A stretch of DNA of 64,000 nucleotides from an uncultured Prevotellaceae bacterium (GTDB lineage Bacteria > Bacteroidota > Bacteroidia > Bacteroidales > Bacteroidaceae). Shown one piece after another: positions 25,050 to 34,404 of the stretch (position 1 is the stretch's first letter; each line of letters begins with the position of its first letter). A program made the position numbers and the translations under genes. The notes beneath the pieces are model-generated. The model searched no databases. It had not been told where the DNA came from and saw nothing but the letters and a program-made list of their open reading frames with translations. The stretch covers positions 124,001-188,000 of the forward strand of contig OMXS01000002.1 of NCBI GenBank assembly GCA_900315095.1. The letters are read 5' to 3'.

Positions 25050-27662
25050 CTACCATTTGAAAAATAGGAATTGATGGTCATATATCTTCTTAACCTTTAT
25101 TTTTTGTTCTTTCGGTATTAATGGAAGGATTTGTTCATAGGCATTTACATGTATTCTAATTCTTCGTAGGCGTTTACAGGCTCTTATCCATCCTTCTTCA
25201 ATCACTATGTCTTTTGATACTATTGTGATTTCTTTCAAGTTTATACAATTTACGATGCATTCTTTTTCAATACGTTGTACGTTATTAGGTATAACTAAAG
25301 TTTCTATTACAGAATTATTGCACAGAAAGTTCTTGGGTAACACCTTAACGTAGGAGCCAATTGTTAATTTATTAATGCCCTGAGGCAAGCCTGTTATTTC
25401 TGCTTCTCTTGCATCGTAGATAACATCTTTTAGATTCTTGCAATCTTTAAAACAATAGCCATAACCATCTCCAATTTTCTCTATTGACTCAGGAATGCTC
25501 AATGATACTAAATTTGTACATTCCTCAAATGCTCGATTCTCAATAATCTTAAGCCCTTTGTTTAAATTAATTGTATGAAGGCTTGTGCATTTATAAAATG
25601 CACCTGACTCAATAACTTTTATGCACTCAGGTACATTGAATGATGTAAGAGATGAGCAGCATGCGAAAATAGAATTAGGTAGTCTCTCTATTGTACAATC
25701 AAGTTGAACACTTGATAAGACCTTGCAATTCCAGAATACCCCACTACCCATTTCTTTTACAGAAGAAGGAATCGTTATTGATTCAATGTCTGTATGTATA
25801 AAAGCATTATCCCTTACCTTGGTTATGCATTCTGGTATAGAAACGTCTTTAACAGTAGAATCAACGAGTTGAATTAACTCGTTAGTTACAGAATCGATTA
25901 ATAATGAATTTATAATAACAAAACGAGAGGATTCCGAAGTTATATTATTTGAATTCTTGGAGAAAGGATCTTTCCCGATTTCTTTTATACACTTTGGGAT
26001 TTTTATACTATTAATTATACACCACTGAAACGCAGAATCTCCAATATGAGAAAGATTCTTTGGCAAATGATTTATGTGAAGAGCTTTGCAATTGAAGAAT
26101 GCACTTGCTGAAATAGTTTCAATAGAATCAGGTAGGTTTATGCTACATAGCATTTCACAATGACGAAATGCGTTTTCTCCAATTCTCCGCATTGACTTCG
26201 GCAAAGAAACGCTTTGCAATACGCTACAGTTGACAAAGGCATATTCTCCAATTTCTTCAATAGGTTCATATATTTCGATTTTTTGAATATAACGATTAAG
26301 ACACTTAACCACACACTTCTTTCTTGTATCAATGAGCAGTTCGTTAATTATACTATAATTGGGACTCAAAGATTCCATCGCACAACCTTCAGAAACAGCT
26401 GATGTCGGAAAATATAGAAGTGTTGATGGAAGAATAATTTTTTCAAGCGTTTTCTTTTTTTTGTTAAATAAGCCTTCCCATAATCCTGTGCTAAATGCAC
26501 CATTACATACGAACTCGGTTCCTTCCTTAATTTTGTAAGTTTTGCAATCACAATGACTCCCTTCTAAAAGCCTTTTCCCATCCAAACTATAAATAACGCC
26601 ATGTTCGTCTCTATGAATCTTATCTTCATCAAAACAAATGCCACCAAATAGAGGAATTCTGTTCTGTTTCTTCTCTTCTTCGCGTATTACACATTGATCC
26701 TGATAGTATTTATAATCAAATTCTGTGTCTGCAAGGAGAGATTCTTCTTCCAAAATTTGGTCATATGCATTCTTTGTCTCTGCTATTTTCTGCATATCGG
26801 ACATTGCTCTTGTAACTGTTGTATAAATAGGTCTTATACCGAACAAACAGCGACAAGCCGTTGCACACCATATTTCAGCAGGTAGTTTGCAATTCTCTCC
26901 AAATCTCAAATCATTTGCGCTTTCACTCCCATGATGTGGAGTTGATGTCCAGTAATGTCCTGATAAGTATTTCCCTGATGTGAAACTCTTTTGGTTAAAA
27001 GGAAGGAATATACTATTCCCATTAGGCCCTGTAACTAATCTGCCCTCAATGCCATCAATAACTTTTGTCTCCCATTTACACCTATTTAAGAGTTCCTGAC
27101 ATTCTCCATCTGTTGGTAAACGCCAATTTCTACCCAGCATGTTTGTAGCTGCATCATATTTATCATCGCCTGCTATATCACCAATCACATCAACCTTAAC
27201 TTTACTATATTTTGGATACCCTTTAGTCGAAGGCTGATTTTCTGCCCAGTAAAACATACTTCCCATATCAGATGGTTTATAAGCACCCAAATTGAATGAT
27301 GCCCACTTTACAGATAGACCTAGATCAACAGCATTAGGAGAAGCATTTTCTCTTTGCTCTTTTACATATTCTTCATGTTTCCTTTCCTGCTCTTGTTTTG
27401 CCAAAAGCCTCTTATAGTCTGGGTCTGCCTTTGGGTAAAACCAATAATAGACATTTAATAGACCACCTACAACAAATAATAACACAATCGCTGCAATCAC
27501 AAGGACAGCAATAATTATTATGCCATTTAGTGCTCTATTCGCACCTCCGGCTACTGTGTCATCATCATAATAATCATATTGAGTTTGAGCAAACAAAAGC
27601 GTTTGAACAAATATGGTTAAAATAATAGCGCAAAATCGCTTAACAAAAGTCTTTGTTTTCAT
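25050..27662 (-). CDS. Large BspA-type leucine-rich-repeat protein with signal peptide, TM segment and FISUMP-like domain
   Basis: 870 aa. Layout seen: signal-like N terminus (residues 1-26, ending LLFAQ), a strong transmembrane helix at about 46-72 (IIIIAVLVIAAIVLLFVVGG) followed by FYPKAD and a charged stalk; a FISUMP-like domain at about 112-285 (VDLGLSVKWASFNLGA, NMLGRNWRLPTDGECQELL, YWTSTPHHGSES); a Glu/Lys-rich connector; then many LRR_5 repeats from about 385 to 840 with the pattern I-x-x-x-AF-x-x-C-x-x-L-x-x-I-x-[LI]P-x-x[ILV]. BspA repeats usually mediate binding or adhesion; in this membrane-tethered form the role is unknown. Its ATG overlaps the stop of the upstream gene as ATGA, so the two are translationally coupled. 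Low GC relative to neighbours. Confidence 0.8.
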   Translation of the reverse strand: MKTKTFVKRFCAIILTIFVQTLLFAQTQYDYYDDDTVAGGANRALNGIIIIAVLVIAAIVLLFVVGGLLNVYYWFYPKADPDYKRLLAKQEQERKHEEYVKEQRENASPNAVDLGLSVKWASFNLGAYKPSDMGSMFYWAENQPSTKGYPKYSKVKVDVIGDIAGDDKYDAATNMLGRNWRLPTDGECQELLNRCKWETKVIDGIEGRLVTGPNGNSIFLPFNQKSFTSGKYLSGHYWTSTPHHGSESANDLRFGENCKLPAEIWCATACRCLFGIRPIYTTVTRAMSDMQKIAETKNAYDQILEEESLLADTEFDYKYYQDQCVIREEEKKQNRIPLFGGICFDEDKIHRDEHGVIYSLDGKRLLEGSHCDCKTYKIKEGTEFVCNGAFSTGLWEGLFNKKKKTLEKIILPSTLLYFPTSAVSEGCAMESLSPNYSIINELLIDTRKKCVVKCLNRYIQKIEIYEPIEEIGEYAFVNCSVLQSVSLPKSMRRIGENAFRHCEMLCSINLPDSIETISASAFFNCKALHINHLPKNLSHIGDSAFQWCIINSIKIPKCIKEIGKDPFSKNSNNITSESSRFVIINSLLIDSVTNELIQLVDSTVKDVSIPECITKVRDNAFIHTDIESITIPSSVKEMGSGVFWNCKVLSSVQLDCTIERLPNSIFACCSSLTSFNVPECIKVIESGAFYKCTSLHTINLNKGLKIIENRAFEECTNLVSLSIPESIEKIGDGYGYCFKDCKNLKDVIYDAREAEITGLPQGINKLTIGSYVKVLPKNFLCNNSVIETLVIPNNVQRIEKECIVNCINLKEITIVSKDIVIEEGWIRACKRLRRIRIHVNAYEQILPLIPKEQKIKVKKIYDHQFLFFKW

Positions 27663-28453
27663 TCTTTATTCTCTTTTTTATTTAATCTTAAATAAGTTTC
27701 TGAAAAAAGTTCATATTGATAGTCTTCCAAAAATATGTCTTCAACATTTATCTCCTGTACGGGTCTGTCGGGTGGACATTTTGTAGTACAAACATAGGTG
27801 ATTATGTCCTCTAAAAAACTGTAGTTATTATCATTGAGTGAAAATATACCATATGGATAAAATTCTTTCAAATCTGTTCTACTATTTTGGGTTAACCAAA
27901 AGAAAAGGATAATTCTTACAGATTCTGGAATGATACAGGTCAATTCCGTCAACCTAAGATGTTTGCTCTCGTTTGATAATGACTTATCATGAATGATAAA
28001 ATCTATGCTAAGATGCGTATATTGAATAAGATATTTTAAGTTATCGATATCTTCTTCAGCAATGGTCGAGTAATAATATATACAGACTTTTACGATACTT
28101 TCATACTGGTAATCGCTTATACTAGGAAATGGTTCCTTAAAATGTTCACATATTTTTGTGTAAATAGACTCGAGTTGTGTTCGTTTGCCTTCGGATAATG
28201 AAAGTATTGTATTTACCATTATAGCAACATGCTGCTCGGTTCTGGCTATCTCATTTGTGTTTCTTTGCTCACGATACGTTACATAAATGAAAGCAATAGA
28301 TAGTATGCTCACACATATGGCAGCATAATTGCCAAATGCTCCCCAGTCAGCAGATTCTTTTGAAACATCTGTTCCCCAAAAACAAGCAAAATAGAATAGT
28401 AAAAGAATAATTACTATCCCAACGGCTGTAAATATTATTTTTCTATCAGACAT
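27659..28453 (-). CDS. Two-span membrane protein resembling phage-abortive-infection (putAbiC-type) proteins
   Basis: 264 aa from the ATG at 28453 (MSDRK); an upstream TTG at 28474 is less likely. Seen: TM1 at about 5-24 (IIFTAVGIVIILLLFYFACF), a short outside loop with SADWGAFGNYAAICVSILSIAF forming TM2 at about 40-58, then a basic YREQRNTNEIAR segment and a helical cytoplasmic domain of about 200 residues. WGAFGN before TM2 followed by a long soluble helical domain is the layout of the putative phage abortive infection family (PF16872); residue-level similarity was judged by eye only. Stop and next start overlap by 4 bp with the LRR gene. A defence role is inference from architecture and from the accessory setting. 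Confidence 0.6.
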   Translation of the reverse strand: MSDRKIIFTAVGIVIILLLFYFACFWGTDVSKESADWGAFGNYAAICVSILSIAFIYVTYREQRNTNEIARTEQHVAIMVNTILSLSEGKRTQLESIYTKICEHFKEPFPSISDYQYESIVKVCIYYYSTIAEEDIDNLKYLIQYTHLSIDFIIHDKSLSNESKHLRLTELTCIIPESVRIILFFWLTQNSRTDLKEFYPYGIFSLNDNNYSFLEDIITYVCTTKCPPDRPVQEINVEDIFLEDYQYELFSETYLRLNKKENKE

Positions 28454-28870
28454 ATTGTTACTTACTTTGTGCAAAATATTGATGTTACACTTTTAACTCT
28501 CATACACAATTATAGACTCAAAACCTCACCATTTCTGAACTCAAACTGGAATATGATGATTATCTATCCAACATCCTTTGACTCTTGCTGTTGAAATGTA
28601 GGGCATAATCTGCATCAGTATCCCCTCTTAGTTCCATCTAGGAATACATTCTTCAGATTTATGCAGTTCTTTATGTAAATTGCCATATTCTGACCACAAA
28701 GATAACAAAATAGTTTCAAACAACAATAAGTTTGTGCCAACAACTACAACATTTTATGATAATTTCAGGATGCGTTTTTATTATTCCGAGGCACAGGTTC
28801 TATGGTTTCTCGTGATAAGGAATGCTGACAAGGAGGGCGTTTTGTATCTTGTTGGTTTTCAGGGATATAT
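28454..28870. other. Long AT-rich upstream region of the two-gene membrane operon
   Basis: About 400 bp with no convincing gene. A minus-strand TATCTTTG (-7 element, 28704-28697) is the best promoter candidate for the operon and would give a leader of more than 200 nt. An 85-codon plus-strand frame at 28680-28937 runs into the repeat array and is judged spurious. Nothing else recognisable. Confidence 0.45.
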
Positions 28871-28879
28871 ATATGGTGG

Positions 28880-29015
28880 AACAAAGTTAATAACTTTGTT
28901 AGACAATGTTATTAACTTTGTTGAACAATCTTATTAACTTTGTTCGACTATCTTATTAACTTTGTTCCGTCACTTGATATGTTTGGGAAGGTCACTTGAT
29001 ATAAGTGAGGCTACA
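28880..29015. repeat. 22-bp-period intergenic array, array 2
   Basis: It opens with the 21-bp palindrome AACAAAGTTA-A-TAACTTTGTT (28880-28900 region). CTTTG cores then recur at 28894, 28916, 28938 and 28960, exactly 22 bp apart, each preceded by TTATTAA or TAATAA. Two CACTTGATAT units follow at 28971 and 28993, again 22 bp apart. The array lies between the DUF4861 gene end and the upstream region of the membrane operon. Confidence 0.85.
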
Positions 29016-29056
29016 AGAAGTGGCTTTTGAGGGTGCGGAAAGACGTTAGTGGTGCG

Positions 29057-30307
29057 TTATCTTACGGTCTTTTTCCACTCCTCAAGATAGCGGTACCACT
29101 CTTCATCGGACTTAAAGCCCCAACTTTCGTTGGCACTACAGAAGGTGATGAAGTAGCGGAGGCGGTTCTTGACGGGCTTAACGACGATGGGGTAGTTGTC
29201 CTTGTTGGCTGGCAGTTGGCGCACCACGTATTCCTCGGGGATATATATGCCAAGACCAACTGTCTCGCGTTTGTGTCCTACAGAGTCTTTTGCAGATACA
29301 GGCCAGTCGGTTCCCCAGCAGGCACGAAGCCCTTTGCCGTCGCTATGTTCTGTGGAGTTCTTCACGTTGATGAGGCCTGTTACGAACTCACGGCTATCGG
29401 CATTGCCCTCGAATGTTACGTCGACGGTGCAATGGCGGTCGCCAGCGTTAAGGGTATAAAGGGCAATCATAGTTATACCCCCTCTCTTATCCCCCCGTGG
29501 GGGGAAGATTTTATTGGCAGAACTAGTGTTGTTTGCGTTATCTGTGGTTGTTGTTGGTATTACGGTCCATCCCTCATCTTTCACTTCGACGATAGTGCGG
29601 AGAGGTCCACGGGCAACTATTCGTTGCGAGCGATGTGCCACATCGGTAAGCATGAGGGGTTTGCTGCCGTCCCAGCCGCGAAGAGTTCCGAGGCCAAGTG
29701 TTTGTCCCACCCACAGCACATCGTCGCCGAAGCCGTTTGCCTTCTGCTCGGCATCGGGATAGAATTGCGTTTGTTGTAGTTCCAGACCTTTGTTATATTT
29801 TCCGTAGATGTCAACTGTTTGGCGATGGTCGAAGTAGATGCGGTAGGCCACTTGCTCGTTCTCGAACGCCGTGCCGTGATGATGCAGCATCCAGTAGGGG
29901 TTCGTTCCGTTGTCAACAGTTAGTTGCGAGATGTACAAGTCCTGCTTGTTCTCCTCCTTAATCTTTTTGTTTGTAAGCATCAGTTCGGCATAAACCTGTG
30001 GCTCGTAGGTGTCTTGCGGTAAGTCCTTGCTTAGCGTAATTGTGTGCTTCTTTCCTGCTTCGCCAAAGAAAAAGACCACATCAGGTGTGCCGTCACCATT
30101 GAAGTCGTCGAGTTGGCAGGGCACTATCTGACCGTCAGGTGTGGTCACTCGTGCCGAGCGCCATCCGCTTTTGATGCTTACTTCGGTAGCAACCTTTGTC
30201 TCTGTGCCTTTCGCCTTCGGCGTAATCTCTATTCTGTTGCCTCGCTTCTGGGCGTTCAAGCCTAATGCGAAAAGGCAAATGGCTGCAATTATAGATACTC
30301 TTTTCAT
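29057..30307 (-). CDS. DUF4861-domain secreted protein
   Basis: 416 aa with a signal peptide (MKRVSIIAAICLFALGLNAQ), so periplasmic or surface. Most of the mature protein matches the DUF4861 layout: an N-terminal beta domain with FNGDGTPDVVFFFGEAGKKH near residue 68-88, then GTAFENEQVAYRIYFDHRQTVDIYGKYNKG near 145-175 and the FGDDVLWVGQTLGLGTLRGWDG segment near 193-215, followed by a beta-rich C-terminal half. DUF4861 proteins occur with polysaccharide-utilisation genes and resemble lyase or epimerase accessory folds, but activity is not established. No SusC/SusD pair or glycosidase is adjacent. Confidence 0.8.
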   Translation of the reverse strand: MKRVSIIAAICLFALGLNAQKRGNRIEITPKAKGTETKVATEVSIKSGWRSARVTTPDGQIVPCQLDDFNGDGTPDVVFFFGEAGKKHTITLSKDLPQDTYEPQVYAELMLTNKKIKEENKQDLYISQLTVDNGTNPYWMLHHHGTAFENEQVAYRIYFDHRQTVDIYGKYNKGLELQQTQFYPDAEQKANGFGDDVLWVGQTLGLGTLRGWDGSKPLMLTDVAHRSQRIVARGPLRTIVEVKDEGWTVIPTTTTDNANNTSSANKIFPPRGDKRGGITMIALYTLNAGDRHCTVDVTFEGNADSREFVTGLINVKNSTEHSDGKGLRACWGTDWPVSAKDSVGHKRETVGLGIYIPEEYVVRQLPANKDNYPIVVKPVKNRLRYFITFCSANESWGFKSDEEWYRYLEEWKKTVR

Positions 30308-30392
30308 TATTAGTTAGTTTTTAGTAGTTTGCGGTTAGTGCTTTTTGGGGGAGCCGCGACGGCGTCGCGACATACGGGGCGGGGAGGTCTGG

Positions 30393-31046
30393 TTAAGCGT
30401 TCTCCTTCTTCTCTCCGCCTTCCTCTTTCTTCTTTACAACATATTTCTTTATGATGAAATAGGCAATAGCGATGAGGACGAGGGCGATGATGCCCCATTT
30501 GATGTAGTCGCCATATTCTATTATCTTGTCGTGGAGTTGGTCTTCAGGAACGATAGTGTGCAGATACCATCCGAGGGCGGCAAGAATGCAGTTCCAAGCG
30601 CCAGCACCTATCGTGGTGTAAAGCAAGAACTTCCAGTAGTTCATCTTTGCAAGTCCTGCGGGGATTGATATCAAGTGGCGGATGCCTGGTATCAGACGGC
30701 CGGTTATAGTGGCAACCATACCGTGGTCATAGAAATACTTCTCGCTTTTCTCCACCTTCTGCTGGTTGAGCAGGCATAGATGTCCCAACTTGCTGTTGGC
30801 GAACTTATATATAATAGGTCTGCCGAGATAATAACCTGCAACATAGTTGATTGTAGCACCAAGGTCGGCACCTAAGGTAGCGAAAAGTATCACCAGAATC
30901 ATGTTGAGGTTGCCTCCTGCGGCATGATAAGCGGCAGGCGACACCACCAGTTCTGATGGAACAGGCACCACGGTGCTCTCCAGCATCATCAGGAAGAAGA
31001 TGGTGGGGTAGTTGAGGTTGTTAAGTAACGATGTAATCCAAGTCAT
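30393..31046 (-). CDS. DedA/SNARE-associated family membrane protein
   Basis: 217 aa polytopic inner-membrane protein. Seen: the N-terminal re-entrant segment NLNYPTIFFLMMLESTVVPVPSELVVSPAAY (residues about 12-42) with the conserved E-x-P-P/V-PSE pattern, a GADLGATINYVAGYYLGRPI helix near 60-80, the arginine/glycine motif TGRLIPGIRHLISIPAGLAKMN near 115-136, and a C-terminal helix followed by a Lys/Glu-rich tail. DedA proteins are implicated in undecaprenyl-phosphate or lipid translocation and membrane homeostasis; the specific substrate is not deducible. The TPR gene ends 25 bp upstream on the same strand. Confidence 0.9.
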   Translation of the reverse strand: MTWITSLLNNLNYPTIFFLMMLESTVVPVPSELVVSPAAYHAAGGNLNMILVILFATLGADLGATINYVAGYYLGRPIIYKFANSKLGHLCLLNQQKVEKSEKYFYDHGMVATITGRLIPGIRHLISIPAGLAKMNYWKFLLYTTIGAGAWNCILAALGWYLHTIVPEDQLHDKIIEYGDYIKWGIIALVLIAIAYFIIKKYVVKKKEEGGEKKENA

Positions 31047-31071
31047 TATGTAATGTTGTTTTTTGTCTTTG

Positions 31072-32433
31072 TTATAGTGTTATCTCCCCGAGCACCATCT
31101 CGGCAAGCTTCGGGTCTTTCTCGTATGCAATCTTTCTGTACTCCAAATACTCGTCATCCTTCCTGACATAATAGCAGAACAGAGCGTGATATGCATAGGC
31201 CTCAACCATCTCTTCGGGGCATATTTCGAGGAGAGATTTCGTAGTCATATATGCTGCTGTATATAAGCGGTTCTCGTAGAGAGCCATACCTATCTTCAGA
31301 TATATCATCGGCGCGTATCCCGAATCGCTGAGTGCTTGCTGGTAACACTCCCTTCCGCCTTCGAAATCGCCTTTATTCATGAGCACATATCCTTGCAAAA
31401 CCTTCATCTCGTTGTGCTCGCAATCAGCGCTTTCGCTTCTCTTTATATACATCAAAGCTTCGTCGAAGCGGTTCAGTTTGCAAAGAGCAATCACCAGCTC
31501 TTGATAGATTTCGTTGTTGTGAGTGGAGTCAATGGAAATGTTCTTCTCTGCTTTCTTCAGGTATTCCACGCCTTCCTGCACTCTGTTTTGCGCAATCAAA
31601 CTCACTCCAATCATCATGTCGCCGCTCTCTTCGTCGGGTCTTAGGCGCATGAAACGCTTGTAGTAGTCGATGGCATCTTCATAATTCCCCAACTTATAGA
31701 GTCCGTTTGCTTTGTTGAGAATAGCCTCTTCATCGTTAGGATTGATAGCGAGGCTATATTCACTACTTGTTATCGCGTCCTCGATGTTGTCGCTCATGTA
31801 TTGCGTTGTGGAAAGAAGGTTCCAGTATAACGTGTTGTATGGGTCGTCGTCAATTAGTTCGTTGAGAATTTTCTGACTCTCTTCGATGTTGCCTTCGCTT
31901 ATGAGTATCCTCACCTCCAGTTCCTTCTTTGACGTAAAATCATCGTTGCCGCTACGCTCGAACCATTTCTTTGCCAAAGCCATGTTGTTGTAGTCGATAT
32001 ATATCTTCGATATTTCTTCGGCAATCTCTTCTGGCTCTTCGTCGTCTGCTTCATCATAAACCTTCTGGAGAAGTGCCTCCGCTTCCTCTCCCATACCGCG
32101 TGAAAGCAGGATCTCGGCTTTAAGATATGCATAGTCGACATCATGCTTGTCGCTCACCATTTCGGCAACATTGTCAGCCTTATCGGGGTCGTGGTCGTAG
32201 GTGAGAAACATTCTCGACTTCATCAGCAGGGCGTCATTTGAGTCGGGAAACATCTCTAGCACCTTGTCCACTATTGCTCTTGCTTGTGGCACTTTGCCGT
32301 GAAGGCAGTAGTAGTCGGCAATGTTCAACAAGTCGTCAGAGTCGAAGAAGCGGTTCTCGCCTGCCTTCTCCGACTCTTCATATGACTTGAGGATGTTCCT
32401 GAAATCCTCACTATCATAATAGTTGTCTGCCAT
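31072..32433 (-). CDS. Tetratricopeptide-repeat protein
   Basis: 453 aa, acidic, without signal peptide or membrane helix, so cytoplasmic. It is built almost entirely of TPR-like helix pairs, recognisable as repeated A-x3-[YF]-x11-A-x-P patterns, for example SSEYSLAINPNDEEAILNKANGLYKLGNYEDAIDYYKRFMRLRPDEE near residues 215-265 and FDEALMYIKRSESADCEHNEMKVLQGYVLMNKGDFEGGRECYQQAL near 325-370. TPR solenoids are protein-binding scaffolds; no partner is evident. It lies between glnS and dedA on the same strand with short gaps (59 and 25 bp), suggesting co-transcription without a clear functional link. Confidence 0.88.
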   Translation of the reverse strand: MADNYYDSEDFRNILKSYEESEKAGENRFFDSDDLLNIADYYCLHGKVPQARAIVDKVLEMFPDSNDALLMKSRMFLTYDHDPDKADNVAEMVSDKHDVDYAYLKAEILLSRGMGEEAEALLQKVYDEADDEEPEEIAEEISKIYIDYNNMALAKKWFERSGNDDFTSKKELEVRILISEGNIEESQKILNELIDDDPYNTLYWNLLSTTQYMSDNIEDAITSSEYSLAINPNDEEAILNKANGLYKLGNYEDAIDYYKRFMRLRPDEESGDMMIGVSLIAQNRVQEGVEYLKKAEKNISIDSTHNNEIYQELVIALCKLNRFDEALMYIKRSESADCEHNEMKVLQGYVLMNKGDFEGGRECYQQALSDSGYAPMIYLKIGMALYENRLYTAAYMTTKSLLEICPEEMVEAYAYHALFCYYVRKDDEYLEYRKIAYEKDPKLAEMVLGEITL

Positions 32434-32492
32434 TTATCGACTTTAAGTTGTGTAATAATGTGCCTTCGGAGGGCAATTATGAATTGCTGCCT

Positions 32493-34199
32493 TTAGGCTT
32501 TTGCAATCTTCGCCCAGTTGTCTTTCAATCCCACGGTCTTGTTGAACACAATGTGATCGGGCGTGGAGTCGAGGTCGGCCATGAAGTAACCGATGCGCTG
32601 GAACTGCAGGTACTCGCCTGGCTTGCGCTCTGCTGCGAATGGCTCTACATAGCATTCGGTGAGCACATTGAGTGATGTGGGGTTCAGCAGTTCGCGGAAG
32701 TCACGTTCGTCTGCGCTTGGATTCTCCACGTTGAACAAACGGTCATATTGGCGCACCTCTGCTTTCACGCAATGGTCGGCGCTAACCCAATGGAGCGTTC
32801 CTTTCACCTTGCGGTTGGCTCCCTCCATTCCGCTCTTGCTCTGTGGGTCGTATTCTGCCTGAATCTCTATGATGTTGCCGTCAGCATCCTTAGTGCAGCC
32901 GGTACACATCACGATGTATGCATTCTTCAGACGTACCTCCTTACCTGGTGTCATGCGGAAGAACTTCTTCGGAGCATCCTCCATGAAGTCGTCGCGTTCT
33001 ATCCAAAGGTTGCGGCTGAAGGTAATTGTGTGTGTGCCGTCTGCCTCGTTCTCGGGGTTGTTAACAGCCACCATCTCTTCTGTTTCGCCTTCGGGATAGT
33101 TGGTAATGACAAGTTTAACGGGGTTGACTACTGCGCTCACTCTCAATGCTTTAGCATTAAGGTCTTCGCGAACGGCGGCCTCCAGCAAAGCCATATCGTT
33201 GAGGGCATCGAACTTGGTGTAACCAATGGAGTCGATGAACTTACGGATGCTCTCTGGCGAATAGCCTCGACGGCGCATTCCGCACACAGTAGGCATTCGC
33301 GGATCGTCCCATCCTGCGACGAGATGTTCATCTACCAGCGCCTTCAGTTTTCGCTTCGACATTACCGTATAGGTAAGGTTGAGACGGTTAAACTCTATCT
33401 GGCGCGGGCGATAGTCGTGCTGGTTCTCCATCGACTGCAGTTCATCCACGAAGTGATCGTAGAGCGGACGGTGAGGAACAAACTCGAGAGTACAGATGGA
33501 ATGGGTAACACCCTCGAAGTAATCGCTTTGTCCATGAGCGAAGTCATACATCGGGTAAGCGTGCCACTTGGTACCTGTACGATGATGAGGCGTATGAATT
33601 ATGCGGTAGATAATAGGGTCGCGGAAGTGCATGTTGGGGTTGCTCATATCGAGTTTTGCCCTCAACACCATAGAGCCCTCTACTGCTTCAGGGGTGTTCA
33701 TCATGCGGAACAGGCGCAGGTTTTCTTCTATTGGACGGTCGCGATAGGGTGAGGGAGTGCCCGGTTGTGTGGGAGTTCCCTTCTGCTCTGCTATCTGTTC
33801 GCTTGTCTGTTCATCAACATACGCCTTGCCTTGCTCTATCATCCATATTGCAAAGTCCCACAGTTTCTCGAAGTAATCGGAGGCATAATAGACATTGCCC
33901 CACTTGAATCCGAGCCACTTGATGTCCTGGAGTATAGAGTCAACGTATTCTGTATCTTCTTTTGAAGGGTTGGTATCGTCGAATCGGAGGTTGCAAACGC
34001 CATTATAGTTCTCTGCCACTCCGAAGTCCATGCAGATTGCTTTCGCATGCCCGATGTGCAGATATCCGTTAGGCTCTGGCGGGAAGCGAGTCTGTATTCT
34101 GCCTCCGTTCTTGCCTTCGGCGAGGTCTTGTTCCACCATTTGTTCTACGAAACTAAGGCTCTTTTTCTCTTCGTTAGAGTTCTCTTGTAGCGTTGTCAT
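32493..34199 (-). CDS. glnS: Glutaminyl-tRNA synthetase
   Basis: Class I aminoacyl-tRNA synthetase charging tRNA-Gln directly, 568 aa, typical length. Seen: the HIGH-type motif RFPPEPNGYLHIGHAKAIC near residues 38-56, FDDTNPSKEDTEYVDSI near 73-90, the KMSKS-type motif TVMSKRKLKALV near 277-288, WDDPRMPTVCGMRRRGYSPESIRKF near 293-317 typical of GlnRS, and the C-terminal anticodon-binding beta barrels. It has its own promoter (-7 element TAACTTTG at 34264-34257). Presence of GlnRS means this organism need not use the Glu-tRNA(Gln) amidotransferase route for glutamine. Confidence 0.97.
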   Translation of the reverse strand: MTTLQENSNEEKKSLSFVEQMVEQDLAEGKNGGRIQTRFPPEPNGYLHIGHAKAICMDFGVAENYNGVCNLRFDDTNPSKEDTEYVDSILQDIKWLGFKWGNVYYASDYFEKLWDFAIWMIEQGKAYVDEQTSEQIAEQKGTPTQPGTPSPYRDRPIEENLRLFRMMNTPEAVEGSMVLRAKLDMSNPNMHFRDPIIYRIIHTPHHRTGTKWHAYPMYDFAHGQSDYFEGVTHSICTLEFVPHRPLYDHFVDELQSMENQHDYRPRQIEFNRLNLTYTVMSKRKLKALVDEHLVAGWDDPRMPTVCGMRRRGYSPESIRKFIDSIGYTKFDALNDMALLEAAVREDLNAKALRVSAVVNPVKLVITNYPEGETEEMVAVNNPENEADGTHTITFSRNLWIERDDFMEDAPKKFFRMTPGKEVRLKNAYIVMCTGCTKDADGNIIEIQAEYDPQSKSGMEGANRKVKGTLHWVSADHCVKAEVRQYDRLFNVENPSADERDFRELLNPTSLNVLTECYVEPFAAERKPGEYLQFQRIGYFMADLDSTPDHIVFNKTVGLKDNWAKIAKA

Positions 34200-34256
34200 A
34201 TAATCTGTATGTTTTGGTTTTCGTTCCTGTTATTGCACTTTGTGCTAAAATCGACG

Positions 34257-34264
34257 CAAAGTTA
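34257..34264 (-). promoter_or_regulatory. -7 promoter element of glnS
   Basis: TAACTTTG on the minus strand, 58 bp before the glnS ATG; the -33 region is weak (CGAA complement near 34285). Confidence 0.5.
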
Positions 34265-34367
34265 CATATTTTATTTTTAATAATCGAAAGATTTGAATTT
34301 AAATCGCTCATTATTAACTCATCTTTATGATGCTTTTAGATTTATGTTTTAGAAACATCAGGAAAAA

Positions 34368-34399
34368 TTTGTTTATAAAATAAAAAATCCTTATCTTTG
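34368..34399 (+). promoter_or_regulatory. Strong orphan promoter on the plus strand
   Basis: TTTG (34368-34371), 20-nt spacer, TATCTTTG (34392-34399): an exact consensus promoter in the gap between two minus-strand genes, with no plus-strand gene after it. It points at the hairpin at 34457-34486. Confidence 0.75.
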
Positions 34400-34404
34400 C
34401 ACTC

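Noticed and set aside
28680-28937. 85-codon plus-strand frame between the membrane operon and array 2
   Set aside because: It runs into the repeat array, has no promoter or family, and the AT-rich region opens frames by chance.
29027-29779. 250-codon plus-strand frame opposite the DUF4861 gene
   Set aside because: No recognisable domain, overlaps a gene with signal peptide and family match on the minus strand.
32748-33752. Long open frame (334 codons) on the plus strand opposite glnS
   Set aside because: It is the mirror of a strongly conserved synthetase gene; its translation is Cys/His/Val-rich without any domain, and glnS explains the openness.
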